NCBI GenBank assembly: GCA_023105745.1
Contig: JALGQZ010000004.1
Location: 37,524,437 to 37,588,436, forward strand
DNA: 64,000 nucleotides
Reading direction: 5' to 3'
Origin: Austropuccinia psidii
Lineage: Eukaryota > Basidiomycota > Pucciniomycetes > Pucciniales > Sphaerophragmiaceae
Under the pieces are notes generated by a model. That model did no database searches. It was not told the DNA's origin and saw nothing but the letters and a program-made list of their open reading frames with translations. Both the position numbers and the translations under genes were made by a program. Of this stretch, positions 34,271 through 45,050 are shown one piece after another (the first letter of the stretch is position 1; each line of letters opens with the position of its first letter).

Positions 34271-35459
34271 AGTCCCATCATCATAGGACAAAGCATAACA
34301 AAGCTGTTCCTGCTCAAATCTGTTGCTGAGACTAAATCTTAATTTTCACCTCTCATCTGAAATAAAGAGGAAGAGGGTTAACCCCATCAAATGGGTATTC
34401 AAAATGAATCTCTAAATCAGGGCTATCCAATGGTACCAGAAAAACTGAGCTGGCACCAGAATTAAAGATGTTATGACCAAAATAAGATCAAATAAGGGTG
34501 AATAAAATATACACCTCTAATCTAATGTCTACAGCTTTAGTGTGAGATACCTAAAGTGGGGTCTTTTTGGAAACAGCACAATAGGGCCAACTTATGGTGC
34601 CATCCATTTCCCCATATCTCATTTGGAACAAAAGTTATGGGGCAAACAAGCTCCATACAGGTTTTAAGCAAAACATATATATGTACAAAAAATCTTGTAC
34701 ATGGATTAACTTTTCCATACCCAATGATAACCATATCAAATGAGTCTTGACTGTGTAGAAAACATCCAGGGCTACACAATGGACTAACGTTGAGCTTGAT
34801 AGCTCAAAAACTGACAAAGCTTTGGCAGTTTTAAGCTCAAAATCCCACATTTAGACCAATACAGTCTTACTGTGGAATATTCTCCCATAAGTATTATTAT
34901 AAGGTGTCAAATAGATGAATAAGCATGCTTATACTTAAATACCCCATAATTCATTCAATACTAGGGTCCCATACAGGTTTTGTACAGCATTCTACGCATC
35001 ATATACCTCAGAAGAGGGCTATATGGTCCCCAGATGAAATCCTTCACCCTGTATTGGTAAAAGCTGCGCAGATGTGGTTTCAAACTGCATTTGAGGCCAA
35101 TGAATGGTCTAGAGGGCCATTCTGACCCATTTTAGGATAAAGGCAGGCCTTTTCTCCACCAGAAAAGGTTTCCCCATCCTTCTCTTCAATTCCTACCTAG
35201 TACAACTGTTAAAAACATTTATACTCTTGAAAAATAATTAGGTTGTACTAAAAACTTTAGTCTTGTAGACTTTATTATTGTAACCCAACAGGTAAAGCTT
35301 CACCCAGGGCTTTCAACAGCAGTAACCACCACTAATGATCATTAGTAAAGCCCTTCGATTTCAATAAAAACCTCTTTTCAAAATTATGATCCATGTCACA
35401 GTCATAGATTAGGTTGTAAATAATCTTTATCATCACCTCTTCATAGACTCAGCCTAACA
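34271..35459 (+). repeat. type-1 LTR, 5'-truncated, of element I
   Basis: It matches 8634-9915 and 61755-63018 but lacks about 150 bp at the start (begins AGTCCCATCATCATAGG). It ends CAGCCTAACA, followed by TTTTGGGGGCCTGGCC, the same sequence that follows the 5' LTR of E. It therefore acts as a 5' LTR. TATA-like/hairpin at 35136-35168. Confidence 0.85.
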
Positions 35460-36225
35460 TTTTGGGGGCCTGGCCATGTTTTTTAACCTTTTTTGGACCT
35501 TATAAGTGAGATTTTTCTCTTTTTTTCTTCATTCTGACAATTTTGTTTCTTTCTTTTACACATAAATTTGATGAAAAACAAATATAATATATATATTATA
35601 TTTGTTTTTTGAGTAGTATATGCTATATATCACTATGTTTTCTTTTATTTTACTTCCCTTGTTGCATTGCTGATTATAATTTAATCACTACAAAAACCCT
35701 TATTTTTGGGATTTCTTACATATTTAAACACTTTAAGCCAGTAATGTGGTCCTTTTTTTAATTAAATAAGGACACATCTTACTGTAATACCAACAGTTGG
35801 GGCATGGTTGGGTATATTATTAATTTCAATTACCCTCTTACATAACCACTTTTTCAGATTATACTTGCTAATTACAAGTTAATTTGTGAGATAATGGTAT
35901 ACAAACAGTGTTCCAGATATCTTTAAGCTGTATTTCTGACACAGAATTGTTAATTCAATTAAACTATCATAATACAAGGGAATAATATAGAAATATATTT
36001 CCCAGTGGGCATTCTTAGACACGCAAACAGTATTTTAAGAAGTATTAACTGACAATAAGTCTCCTTTTTCCTGTCAGATTCAGTGGAAGAAAACTTCATC
36101 CCACTAGAGACCAATTCACAAGCCAGAATACCAGTGACACCCTCTGAAACAGAGGGAAGCAAGGGAAAAGGAAAGAGGTACAGTGAAGGCCTTATAACAC
36201 CTAAAAGGTGGACACCCAATGACAC
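35460..36225 (+). pseudogene. element I leader and start of Gag, interrupted
   Basis: An AT-rich leader follows the LTR. From 36083 an open frame reads MEENFIPLETNSQARIPV, TPSETEGSKGKGKRYSEGL and TPKRWTPNDT. It is cut at 36226 by the type-2 LTR of element C. This looks like the N-terminus of the type-1 family's first Gag region, which continues in element A's 1-700. The rest of I is not visible in the window. Confidence 0.6.
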
Positions 36226-37579
36226 TGTCACCACCATGGCAATTCATCCCCTTGGACTTCAATATGGCATATTCATGCCACGTCGAATATATGGCAATTT
36301 GTCCATATCCATAAATCATTGGCCAAATTGGCCATCTCATCTCATTTTGCCTTTTATGGCCATTTCATCATCTGGGCCCAACTTGGGCCCTTCACCATCA
36401 TCAGGCCTTTCCTGGCCTTTCTCTACTTTTGGGCAATTTTGGTATTTCCCAGTCAACAGGGGAAATAAAGCCCAAGAAGCTGTATTTGGCTTTGAATACA
36501 GTTTCTGCGAATTTGTGCACTTTGGCGCATTTTTGTGCAAATGCGCACTTTTGCGCATTTGCATACTTTTTGCGCATTTTGCGCATTTTTGCGCACTTTG
36601 CTCAAATACAGTTTCAAGGCTGTATGAGTTGTATTTGGCCAAATACCTCAAAAGACACTCTGACACCTCTGAAGCCCTCCAAAACCAAATTTCACCAATA
36701 TCCTCCTGGCGTCATCTCCAAAGACTTATGGCCATTTTAAACCTCCAGTAACCAAAATGCCATATATGGTGTTATACACCATTATGGATCTTTTTTCAGC
36801 AGCAATTGTCTGGCGGCCATATCATCTGGTTATTTCAACTTTCCATCAGGCGATCCACTCACGTCATCAAGAGGATTCATCAAGGCTCAAGGGCAAGTGT
36901 CAAAACCTCAAATACCAATGAGACCATCAAGCAGTCATTGGTTATTCTCACTCCAAGTATTCCTTGCAAGGGAATACTGTAAATTCATTCTCAAGGTGTA
37001 TTCAAGAGGCAGTGCCAAAAGGAGTTGTCAAGTGTCAAAGCTCCACTCAATCCATCTTGGCAACCATCTTCATTTCAATACAGTCTGGATCCATCAAGAA
37101 GTGTATTTCATTTTCAAGTGTGGGAAATTCATTCAACCCATTTCAATTTCAATATTAGCCAGCTGTATCAATTCCCAAAACAATCAATACAGCCTCAAGG
37201 ATCAATACAGATCAGTTTTCAGCCTGAAAAACTCAAGCTCCCAACTTTTCACATATACCGGCTACCCTTTGACCCTGGGGTTTTTTTTCCCCCAGTTCAT
37301 TAATATACTTTGATGTATTTTTATGCTTATTTTCTTTTCATTTTAGTTAAGCAAATACTGATATTATTAAGTTGAAACAGTGATTAAGGACCTACTTGGT
37401 TGGCTCTTTGGCCATTTGGCTTCCCTTTCCTCTTTTGCATCTCATCTTGTACCTGCATATCTTTTAGAGGAATTCATTCTTATTATTTTTATTCTTTATT
37501 CTTTTGGAGTCTTCCAAGTGAGTCCCCTGATTGCTGAGTGCCAGGCCACTCTTTTATTTCCACTAGAGCCCCTGTGACA
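36226..37579 (+). repeat. type-2 LTR, 5' LTR of element C
   Basis: 1354 bp, starts TGTCACCACCATGG, ends GAGCCCCTGTGACA. The leader of C follows. It has the hairpin CTGGGG/CCCCAG at 37275-37295 and GGCC-rich sequence at 36330-36430. It uniquely contains a GCGCA-rich array (36511-36602). The left flank is GACAC. The matching right end of C was not found. Confidence 0.75.
36511..36602 (+). repeat. GCGCA/TGCGCA short repeat array inside an LTR
   Basis: About 90 bp with some seven repeats of TTTTGCGCA-like units, with spacing from 9 to 13 bp. It creates many TGCGCA palindromes and CpG sites in otherwise CpG-poor sequence. It also generates artefactual Cys/Lys-rich and His/Phe-rich ORFs on both strands. 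Confidence 0.85.
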
Positions 37580-38378
37580 TTATATTAATTAACTCATAAT
37601 TTCTTTTTCATTTTGTTCATTCTTTCCCTATAATTTCATTCACTCATTTCATCAAAATTATGATTCTTTTACGCTTATGAACTTAATGATTCATTGTCAC
37701 CTCTCAATTCTCTTTCATTCATTCTTCATTTTGAAAATTGAAATCTTAACCATTTTTATTTTTTTATTCTTTTTAAAATCTTTTTCAAATCATCAAATTT
37801 TCATTTCATTCATAATTCAGGTGTCATCTTGATTTTTTTTGATTTTCAATTTTTTTCATTAAGGTATTCAGACACATTCTTCACATCAAGATTAATAATT
37901 GATTCATTCTTCAAGAATTTTGGTTTTTAAAAAAGAATTCACTTGATTTTGATTGATTGATTGATTTGACATATTTGATATAAACCTCAAGAAAATTCAT
38001 TGACGTGAATGTTTCATTGATTTTTCTGATTTTTCACATCAAGAATTTTCACATAAATTGATTTTTCTTCAAGATTTCATTTTATTGATTGATTTTGCAA
38101 GATTTTGACTTTACTGATCTGATACATTGATTTATTGACTTGAATATTTCATTTGATTTTTGATTGATTGATTTACCTCAAGATTTCATTTTTATTCATT
38201 GATTCTTCAAGACATTGATTTGATTTTGACTTCAAGACTTTGTTTGATTTTGATTTATTGACATACTTGAAGATTTTTATTTTATTCATTGATATTCCTC
38301 AAGATTTGATTGTTGACTCTTTTCACTTCAAGCAAATTTTGATTTTAATTCATCTATTTCAATTTTATTCCTGACCTC
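37580..38378 (+). other. 5' leader of element C
   Basis: T-rich with repeated CCTCAAGATTT and GATTGATTGATT motifs. Homologous to the leaders of B and J. No coding potential seen. Confidence 0.6.
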
Positions 38379-39683
38379 ATGCCTGTTCAAAATTCACCTC
38401 CGGCAAGACAGACAAGATCTCAAGCTGTTCTCACTCCAACTCCAAGAGATCCTCTAGATGGCACCACAGCAGTTCCTCAACTGAGGGCCCAATTAGATAG
38501 AGGACCCTGCATGGAAAGAGCAGCACCATCCAGGAAGGAAGGAAGAGGGCCAAGAAGATCATGTTCATTCTCAGGAGTAGTTGGCGGATTTCCAGGACTT
38601 CTAAGGACCATTTCCAAAGGTCCAGGTGAAGATGGTGAAGAGGAGGAGGAGAATTCTGTGGAAGAGGAAGAGTCTGATGGTACTGAAGGTGTCCCTGCTC
38701 CTGTGGAGGCATCCCAAGGTACTGGAATGCCAACTATAGCCCAGTCTAATCAGCTTGTCTCTCATCAGTCTGAACCATCTCTATTGGCCATCATGCAGCA
38801 AATGACTCAAATTATGGCCAATCTTCAAGCAGCTTCATCTTCTGAAGCATCATGACCACCAGCCTTCAAGACTCCATCTATGAAGGCACCGGAATGCTTT
38901 GATGGGACTCAGCCCTTGAAAGTTAGAAGTTTCATTCAGTCTTGTCAATTGATATTTCATAATGATCCGGCAAATTTCTCTCAATACAGAAAGAAAGCTC
39001 TCTATGCCACATCATTTCTTATTGGCAGGGCTGCAAATTGGATTGAGCCTTATCTTTCCAATCTAACCAATCAAGATTCAAATTACCTTCTCAACTCTTG
39101 GAAACTGTTTGAATCCCAACTCTTCATTTTGTTTGGGGATCCAAATGAAGTCAGAAAAGCAGAAGCTGAGTTGGATTCTTTAAGAATGAAAGAAGGTGGG
39201 CATGTATCCTTATACATTGCTGATTTCAGAAGTTTAGTCTCAAGAATTGGGGATTGGGGTGAAAGGGCTCTCATCCATCATTTCAGGAAGGGATTGCCAT
39301 CCAGGATTTTGGATCAATTGTCCTCCCATCCCTCAAGACTTAATGGAGTTACCCTGGAACTTGATACCAGGTACCATGAGAGGCAAATTGAAAAGAGTCA
39401 TCATCAAGAGAAGAAGCCAGAAGCCTCAAAGTCAAGTTCTTCTCATCCTCAAAATTCTTCAAGTTCAAGTCAAAAGAAGAAGAATTTTCAGAAGAGGGAC
39501 AAGCCCCATTCTTCTTTATTGAATCAAGATTTCAAGTTAATGAATTCTGAAAAGGAAAGAAGAATCAAGGAGGGTCTTTGTACCTATTGTGGTGGGAAGC
39601 ATAGTCTTGATTCCTGTTTCAAAAGGCCTCAAAACAAGCTTACCCAACCGTCAGGCAAATTTCCCAGCAAGGGAAAAGCCTGA
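38379..39683 (+). pseudogene. element C Gag, one nonsense codon
   Basis: The frame runs from MPVQNSPPARQTRSQ to GKFPSKGKA-stop (435 codons) with one in-frame TGA (38853-38855). The order is a basic/proline N-terminus, an acidic stretch (EDGEEEEENSVEEEESDGTE), the Gag core (PECFDGTQPLKVRSFIQSCQ, FLIGRAANWIEPYLSNL, LYIADFRSLVSRIGDWGERA), a Ser/Lys-rich linker, and the knuckle CTYCGGKHSLDSC (CX2CX3HX4C). The TGA lies where CGA would be plausible, which fits C-to-T decay at a CpG. This is the most complete type-2 Gag here. Confidence 0.9.
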
Positions 39684-39692
39684 GTGAAGGCC

Positions 39693-39749
39693 ATGTTGTG
39701 TTCAATGGTCTTCACTGTTTTCCATCCAGAGCACAATTGTGCATTCTGA
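39693..39749 (+). promoter_or_regulatory. gag-pol spacer of element C: mini-ORF with palindrome
   Basis: An 18-codon ATG frame with the palindrome GCACAATTGTGC at 39731-39742, comparable to 22589-22642 in B. The pol frame itself opens in this spacer without an ATG in C, so pol expression may depend on re-initiation or frameshifting. Confidence 0.45.
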
Positions 39750-41640
39750 ATACTGGTGTCAAGAATTCTCTTAAATTCTTTGTTTTTTCTTCTCTTTATG
39801 ATGTTTTTTACAGTATTCTCATTCATTCTGGTGCTACCAACTCATTTATTGCAAAGCAGTTTGTTCACAGGTATTCATTGACTACGTCAGAACTTCCAGA
39901 GAAGATTCCCCTCATCATTTTAGACTCCTCTGAGTCTCCTTCTTTATTTGTGACTCACCATACTAAATATATTGTTGAGCTCCTTTCCTTCCCAAGCTTT
40001 GAATGGGACTTTTTAGTCATTGATACTCCCCAGGGAGAAGACCTCATATTGGGCTTTGAATTTCTTAATCATTTTAATCCATTTATTGATTGGAGGCAAG
40101 GATTGATCACCTTTAATTCTGATCATAAGGACTATAATGATCCTTCTATTTCTTTTAGTAATGACTTTTCTTCTGCCAAATCATGTGCAGCTCTGGTTGG
40201 TGATTCTAGAACACCATCATTTCCGTTTTCTGTCCATATTCCTTCCCTTAATTCCCCACAGTCATTATTATCATTTAGAGATGAAGTCTTCAAAGAGATT
40301 CAAGATGTTGGAGAAGATAATTCTGTATCTTCACTCCATCTCTTATTTGGGAATATGGATGTTCCTCCCTCATCTTAGCATGACTCCCTGAAGGAGTTGT
40401 GCGATTGAGAGGAAGAGCAAGAAGAAATGGAAACTGTGATGAAGGTTGTTCCTTCTTTTTATCACCATTAATTGGATGTATTCTCCAAGGTGAAAGCAGA
40501 GAAACTTCCTCCTCACCACGCCTGTGATCATCATATCAAACTGGAGGGGTCTCTACCTCCAGTTGGGGTGATCTACTCTTTATCGAACCAAGAGTCAGAT
40601 ACACTCAGGGCCTACATTTCAGAGAATGTAGAGAAAGGTTTCATACGGCCAAGCTCCTCTTCTACAGGAGAACCTGTTCTTTTTTTCAAAAAGAAAGATA
40701 GTGGCCTCCGTTTGTGTGTTGATTACCGCAAACTCAATGCTGTTACTACGATGAACAAGTATCCTGTTCCTCCTATGAATCAGCTTCTCACTGTTTTCAA
40801 TGGTTCCTCTATCTTCTCCAAGATTGATTTGCGTGGTGCATATAACCCGCTCAGAATCAGGGAAGGTGATGAACATTTGACTTGTTTTAGAACCAAATAC
40901 CGTAGTCATGAGTACTTGGTTATGCCGTTTGGGCTTAGAAATGCTCCTGCTTCTTTTCAAAATCTTGTCAATGATATTTTTTATGATCTTCTGGATGTTT
41001 ATGTTGTGGTTTATTTGGATTACATTATGGTCTTTTCCAAATCTGAGGAAGAACATTTCACTCATGTGTCCACTGTTCTTTCCAGACTCAGAGCCAATAA
41101 CCTCTTTGCTAAGGCGTCAAATGCCTATTCCATGTTTCTAGTGTAGAGTATTTAGGTTATGTTGTTTCTTCTGAAGGCCTGAAGATGGACCAAGCAAAAG
41201 TCCAGAAAATTCTCAATTGGCCACCTCCAAGAAACCTCAAGGCTCTTGAATAATTCCTTGGCTTTGCCCATTTCTACCGCCGTTTCATCAAGAATTATTC
41301 AAAGAAAATTAGTTCACTCACAAGTTTCCTCAAGAAAGATTCCCTTTTTCCCCTCAATGAGAAAGCTCTTAGACAGTTTCATCAACTCACAGAGGCATTC
41401 ACCACTGCTCCAATCCTTCTCTACCCACCATTGTAGAGAACAATGCATCAGATTATGCCTTGGGTGCTGTAATGAGTCAGGTCTCTGACTCAGGAAAACA
41501 TCCCATTGCATTTGATAGCCGCAAGCTTCTCTCAGCTGAGCTTAATTATGAGATTCATGACAAGGAACTCCTTGGAATAGTCTGGGCTCTCAAGCGCTGG
41601 AGAGCTTTCCTTCTTTCAATTTCTTACCCTTTTGAAGTTC
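39698..41640 (+). pseudogene. element C protease, RT and RNase H start
   Basis: The open frame across the spacer enters PR (ILIHSGATNSFIAKQF; active-site Asp is His). Stops at 40376, 40406 and 40469 follow. RT at 40472-41146 has EKGFIRPSSSSTGEPVLFF, VDYRKLNAVTTMNKYPV and FSKIDLRGAYNPL, with catalytic box YLDYIM (second Asp lost). A one-base deletion near 41115 shifts the frame. RNase H remnants include SDYALGAVMSQVSDSGKHPI and [19 protein letters not shown] (41460-41640). It is interrupted in EVL/TDH by a solo LTR. Confidence 0.9.
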
Positions 41641-43295
41641 TGTCACAACCACGAGTTTTGGCCCTCCTCCTTGATGGCTGCGGCAATCCAACCTGGAGCC
41701 AAGATGGGGCCAATTGGTCACGTCCTGTCCTTTATGGCCAATTGGCCCCCTTGGGTGTTTTATGGGTTTTACGCCATAGCCCCTCTCAACCATCATTTAT
41801 GGCCTCAGGCCATATCCTGCCATCATTGGCCTTCTTGGCCAATTTCCACCTCACCAACCCCCAGGCCTTCATCTTTTATTTTGGGCCTGGGGGGGTCCTT
41901 TTATCTTCCAGGGGGTTCTGAACCCCCTAGCCAACCCCTTTCATTATGGGTGTTTTGGCCTAAATGGCCTTTTTGGGCCATTTAGGCCCCCTACGGCTTC
42001 TACGGTCCATACGGACCATGGGCCGCGGTCCGTAGGCCAATTAGGCCCCTTTTGGCCTAATCCAATGGGGCCAGCCACCTAGGCCCCAAGGCCAGGTGGG
42101 TCTCAAACCACAATTGGGCCCACCTGAGCCAATTTTGGCCATGATTTCCTTGGACCCAAAAATGACCAAATCCCTCTTGGACACCCTTTTGGCCATAAAT
42201 CCCGTAGGACCCAATTTTGGCCATGGACCACCATGGATCAATATTTCCACCAGAGGCCACCAGATCAGCTCAGCAAGCCTTCTCCTCAACTTAAGGGGAA
42301 TTCTTTCCTTTCCTTCATGTACTCCGTACTCAAGATTGCAGGTGTGGTGCATATATGGTATTATATACCATTATGCACCATTTTTACTCAGCAATCCAAT
42401 GGTGACGTTTTCAGGACCCAATTCCACTTTTCCATTTCAAGGTCCATAATTCCAACGCCCATTTCAAAGGAGGACTTTTCAGCTCATCAGTCTGGCAATC
42501 CATGGCGGCAATTCAGAAGATCATTCAAGGATCCTAACCACCTGTATCTGCAGGAGTTGGGTTGGTACAATTCATTCAGGATTATTCTAAGGTCAATTCT
42601 CAAGAGTTATTACATCATTTAAATCAGTTGTCAAGACATAAAGTATTCAATACCCCTTGGACAACCCAATTCATCCGTACAGGCCTTATTCAATCAACCT
42701 GTATGGCCTTGGCCCAATTGGGTCATTTCTTATTCCACTGTGTGAATTCCATCACACAGTTCAAATTTCAAGATGGTCAGAACTGTATTTCCCAATTCGG
42801 CCATACAGTCATTGATCCACCTTCCAGGATCAATCTTTCAGCTTTTCACATATACCGGCCACCTTTCATCACCTGGGGACTTTTTCCCCAGTTAATTAAT
42901 ATATTGGATTTATTTTTATCCTTATTTTCTTTTACTTCATAAAAGTTAATACTGATAATCTTAAGTCAGTCATTAGCACCTTTTCTCTTTTCTTTCCTCG
43001 CCTGTCAGTGGATATTGGTGGTCATATCCTTTTACTAATTCCATTGTTCTTTCTGGCAGGTTGAAACAGTGAATTGAGGATTCACTTGGTTGGCTTCTTG
43101 GCCTTGGCTTTCTTTTATCTTTGGCCTTTGGCTTCCCTCTTACTATTCTTTGTTCTTTGGCATACTTGTCCATTTCTTTTATTCCTGCTTAAGAAATATA
43201 TTCCATAATATTTCTTATCATCTTTGGAGCCCTCCAAGTGAGTTCTTGATTCCTGAGTGCCAGGCCCTCTTGCTTCCATAAGAGCCCCTGTGACA
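41641..43295 (+). mobile_element. solo type-2 LTR inserted in element C RNase H
   Basis: 1655 bp, starts TGTCACAACCACGAG, ends AAGAGCCCCTGTGACA, flanked by exact AGTTC repeats (41636-41640 and 43296-43300). RNase H of C continues in the same frame on the far side of the target duplication, apart from an older stop. It has the GGCC-rich 5' half (41660-42260), TATA-like CATATA, and hairpin 42873-42891. Close relative of 11155-12782. The ORFs inside are artefacts. Confidence 0.93.
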
Positions 43296-44700
43296 AGTTC
43301 TAACCGATCATTAATCTCTTCAATATTTTATGTCTTCCAAGATTCTCACTTGCGGTCAAGCCTGCTGGGCTGAATTTTTATCTGAATTCCATTTCTCAAT
43401 CACTTACCGCCCTGGCCCTTTCGCCACCCTTCCAGATGCCTTGTCACATTGGGACAATGTTTACCCAGAGAGGAGGGATGATTTCATCAGCAAGAATCCA
43501 ATGAACTATCAGAAGATAATCAAGCAAGATGAAATTGAAGCCTCAAAGTTTTTTGCAGTCAAGGTGGATTCATTTTCAAATTTGATTGATTCAATTCAGA
43601 AGGCAGTGTGGCTAGATTCTCAATATAGAAGTATCCTTGAAGATTTGGATAAAGGTAGATCTGTCACAGATTATTCTCTTGATTCCTCTTCCAAACTTCT
43701 CCTTTCCAAAGATCGGGTGGTGGTCCCAAATGACCCCACAATTCAACTCAATAAACTTCAAAAGCGGCATGACTCTCCTCTAGCTGGACACCCTGGCCAA
43801 GAGAAGACTCTCAAACATGTCAAGTGGGATTTCCACTGGTCTGGCATGACTCAATTTATCAAGGATTATGTCTCATCCTGTCAACAGTGTTCAAGAAACA
43901 AAAATATTCATCACAAGACGTTTGGACTCCTCAAGCCTCTTCCAATTCCAAGTGGTCCTTGGATTTGTCTTTCAATGGATTTCATCACTCAATTGCCACT
44001 GTCCAATTCCTTTGACGCAATCCTTGTCATAGTGGACAGATTCTCAAAAGTGGCAGTTTTTATTCCAACAATAGCTTCAATCACTTCATTATATTTGGCC
44101 CATCTATTAATCAAGAATATTTTTTCAAAGCATGGCCTTCCTTCAAGAATTGTTAGTAATCAAGGATCTCTTTTTGTTTCTCCTTTTTGAACAAGCCTTT
44201 GTCAGCAGCTCAATATTTCAAGAGATCTGTCAACTGCTTGTAATCCAGAGACTGATGGACAGACAGAGAGGGTAAATCAGATACTAGAACAGTACCTTTG
44301 GATGTATGTCAGTTATCATCAAGATGATTGGAACACCTGGCTTCCTCTGGCTGAATTTTCCTACAATAACTCTGAACACTCTTCAACAAAAAAAACACCG
44401 TTTTTCACTGTTTATGGAAGAGATCCTCATTTTGACTCAGTTCACATCACTCAAGATACTCCGTCTGGAAAGTTATCAATAAAAATCCAATCAGTACAGC
44501 AAGATGTCCAGAGAGAACTTGAAGTTGCCATAAACAGGTTTAAGAGGTATGCAGATAAAAGTAGAGCAATTCCACCTGTTTTCAATCCCGGTGACATGGT
44601 ATGGATTTCTTCCAAGAACATCAAATTAACCAGACCCACCAAAAAGCTTTCTGAAAGATGGCTGGGTCCTTTTCCAATCTTATAGAAAGTCAGTACTCAT
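43296..44700 (+). pseudogene. element C RNase H end and integrase
   Basis: 43330-44190 reads SSKILTCGQACWAEFLSEFH, PDALSHWDNVYPERR, the zinc region (KRHDSPLAGHPGQEKTLKH, CQQCSRNKNIHH) and the core start (GPWICLSMDFITQLPLSN, VDRFSKVAVFIPT, RIVSNQGSLFVSPF), where SDRG has become SNQG. A TGA at 44188-44190 is followed in the same frame by ETDGQTERVNQILEQYLWMY and, at 44302-44685, SYHQDDWNTWLPLAEFSYNN up to KKLSERWLGPFPIL. A TAG ends that part. Confidence 0.9.
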
Positions 44701-45042
44701 GCCTACCACCTCAAGTTCCCATCTCAATGTTAGTCCATCCACCCAGTTTTCCATATTTCCCTTTTGGAACCAGTCAAGACATCAAAAATCCCAAATAGGC
44801 ATCAAGAGCCTCCTCCTCCAATAATCATTGAAGAAGAAGAAGAATGGGAAGTCTCTAGAATACTGGACTCAAAGCTCAAGAGAGGAAAATTATGGTATTT
44901 GGTGGAATGGAAAGGTTTCAGTCAAGACCCGGAAAGATCCACTTGGGAACCAACTGAAAACCTCAAGAATTGTCCTGAACTTGTCAAAGATTTTCATTCA
45001 TTATATCCTGACAAGCCACGACCCAATTCTTCAAGAGATTGA
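44701..45042 (+). pseudogene. element C chromodomain
   Basis: A clear chromodomain: EEEWEVSRILDSKLKRGKLW, YLVEWKGFSQDP, STWEPTENLKN, then a short tail PDKPRPNSSRD and stop at 45042. The aromatic cage positions (W in EWEV, W/Y in LWYLVEW, W in TWEP) are present. It is in frame with the integrase but separated from it by TAG codons (44683-44685 and about 44731). In chromoviruses this domain binds histone marks to direct integration. Confidence 0.92.
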
Positions 45043-45050
45043 TCTTTTAT

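Noticed and set aside
36337..36666. Cys/Lys-rich minus-strand ORFs resembling a small metal-binding protein
   Set aside because: The pattern is produced by the TGCGCA repeats; it is a low-complexity translation artefact.
36083..36751. 222-codon ORF running from element I into the type-2 LTR
   Set aside because: Only the first 48 or so codons belong to the Gag of I; the rest is LTR and the GCGCA array read by chance.
39756..39815. Possible intron ending TTTTTTACAG before the type-2 protease
   Set aside because: The frame is open across it in C, B differs there by a one-T frameshift, and the donor would be a poor GTGTCA; continuous coding explains it better.
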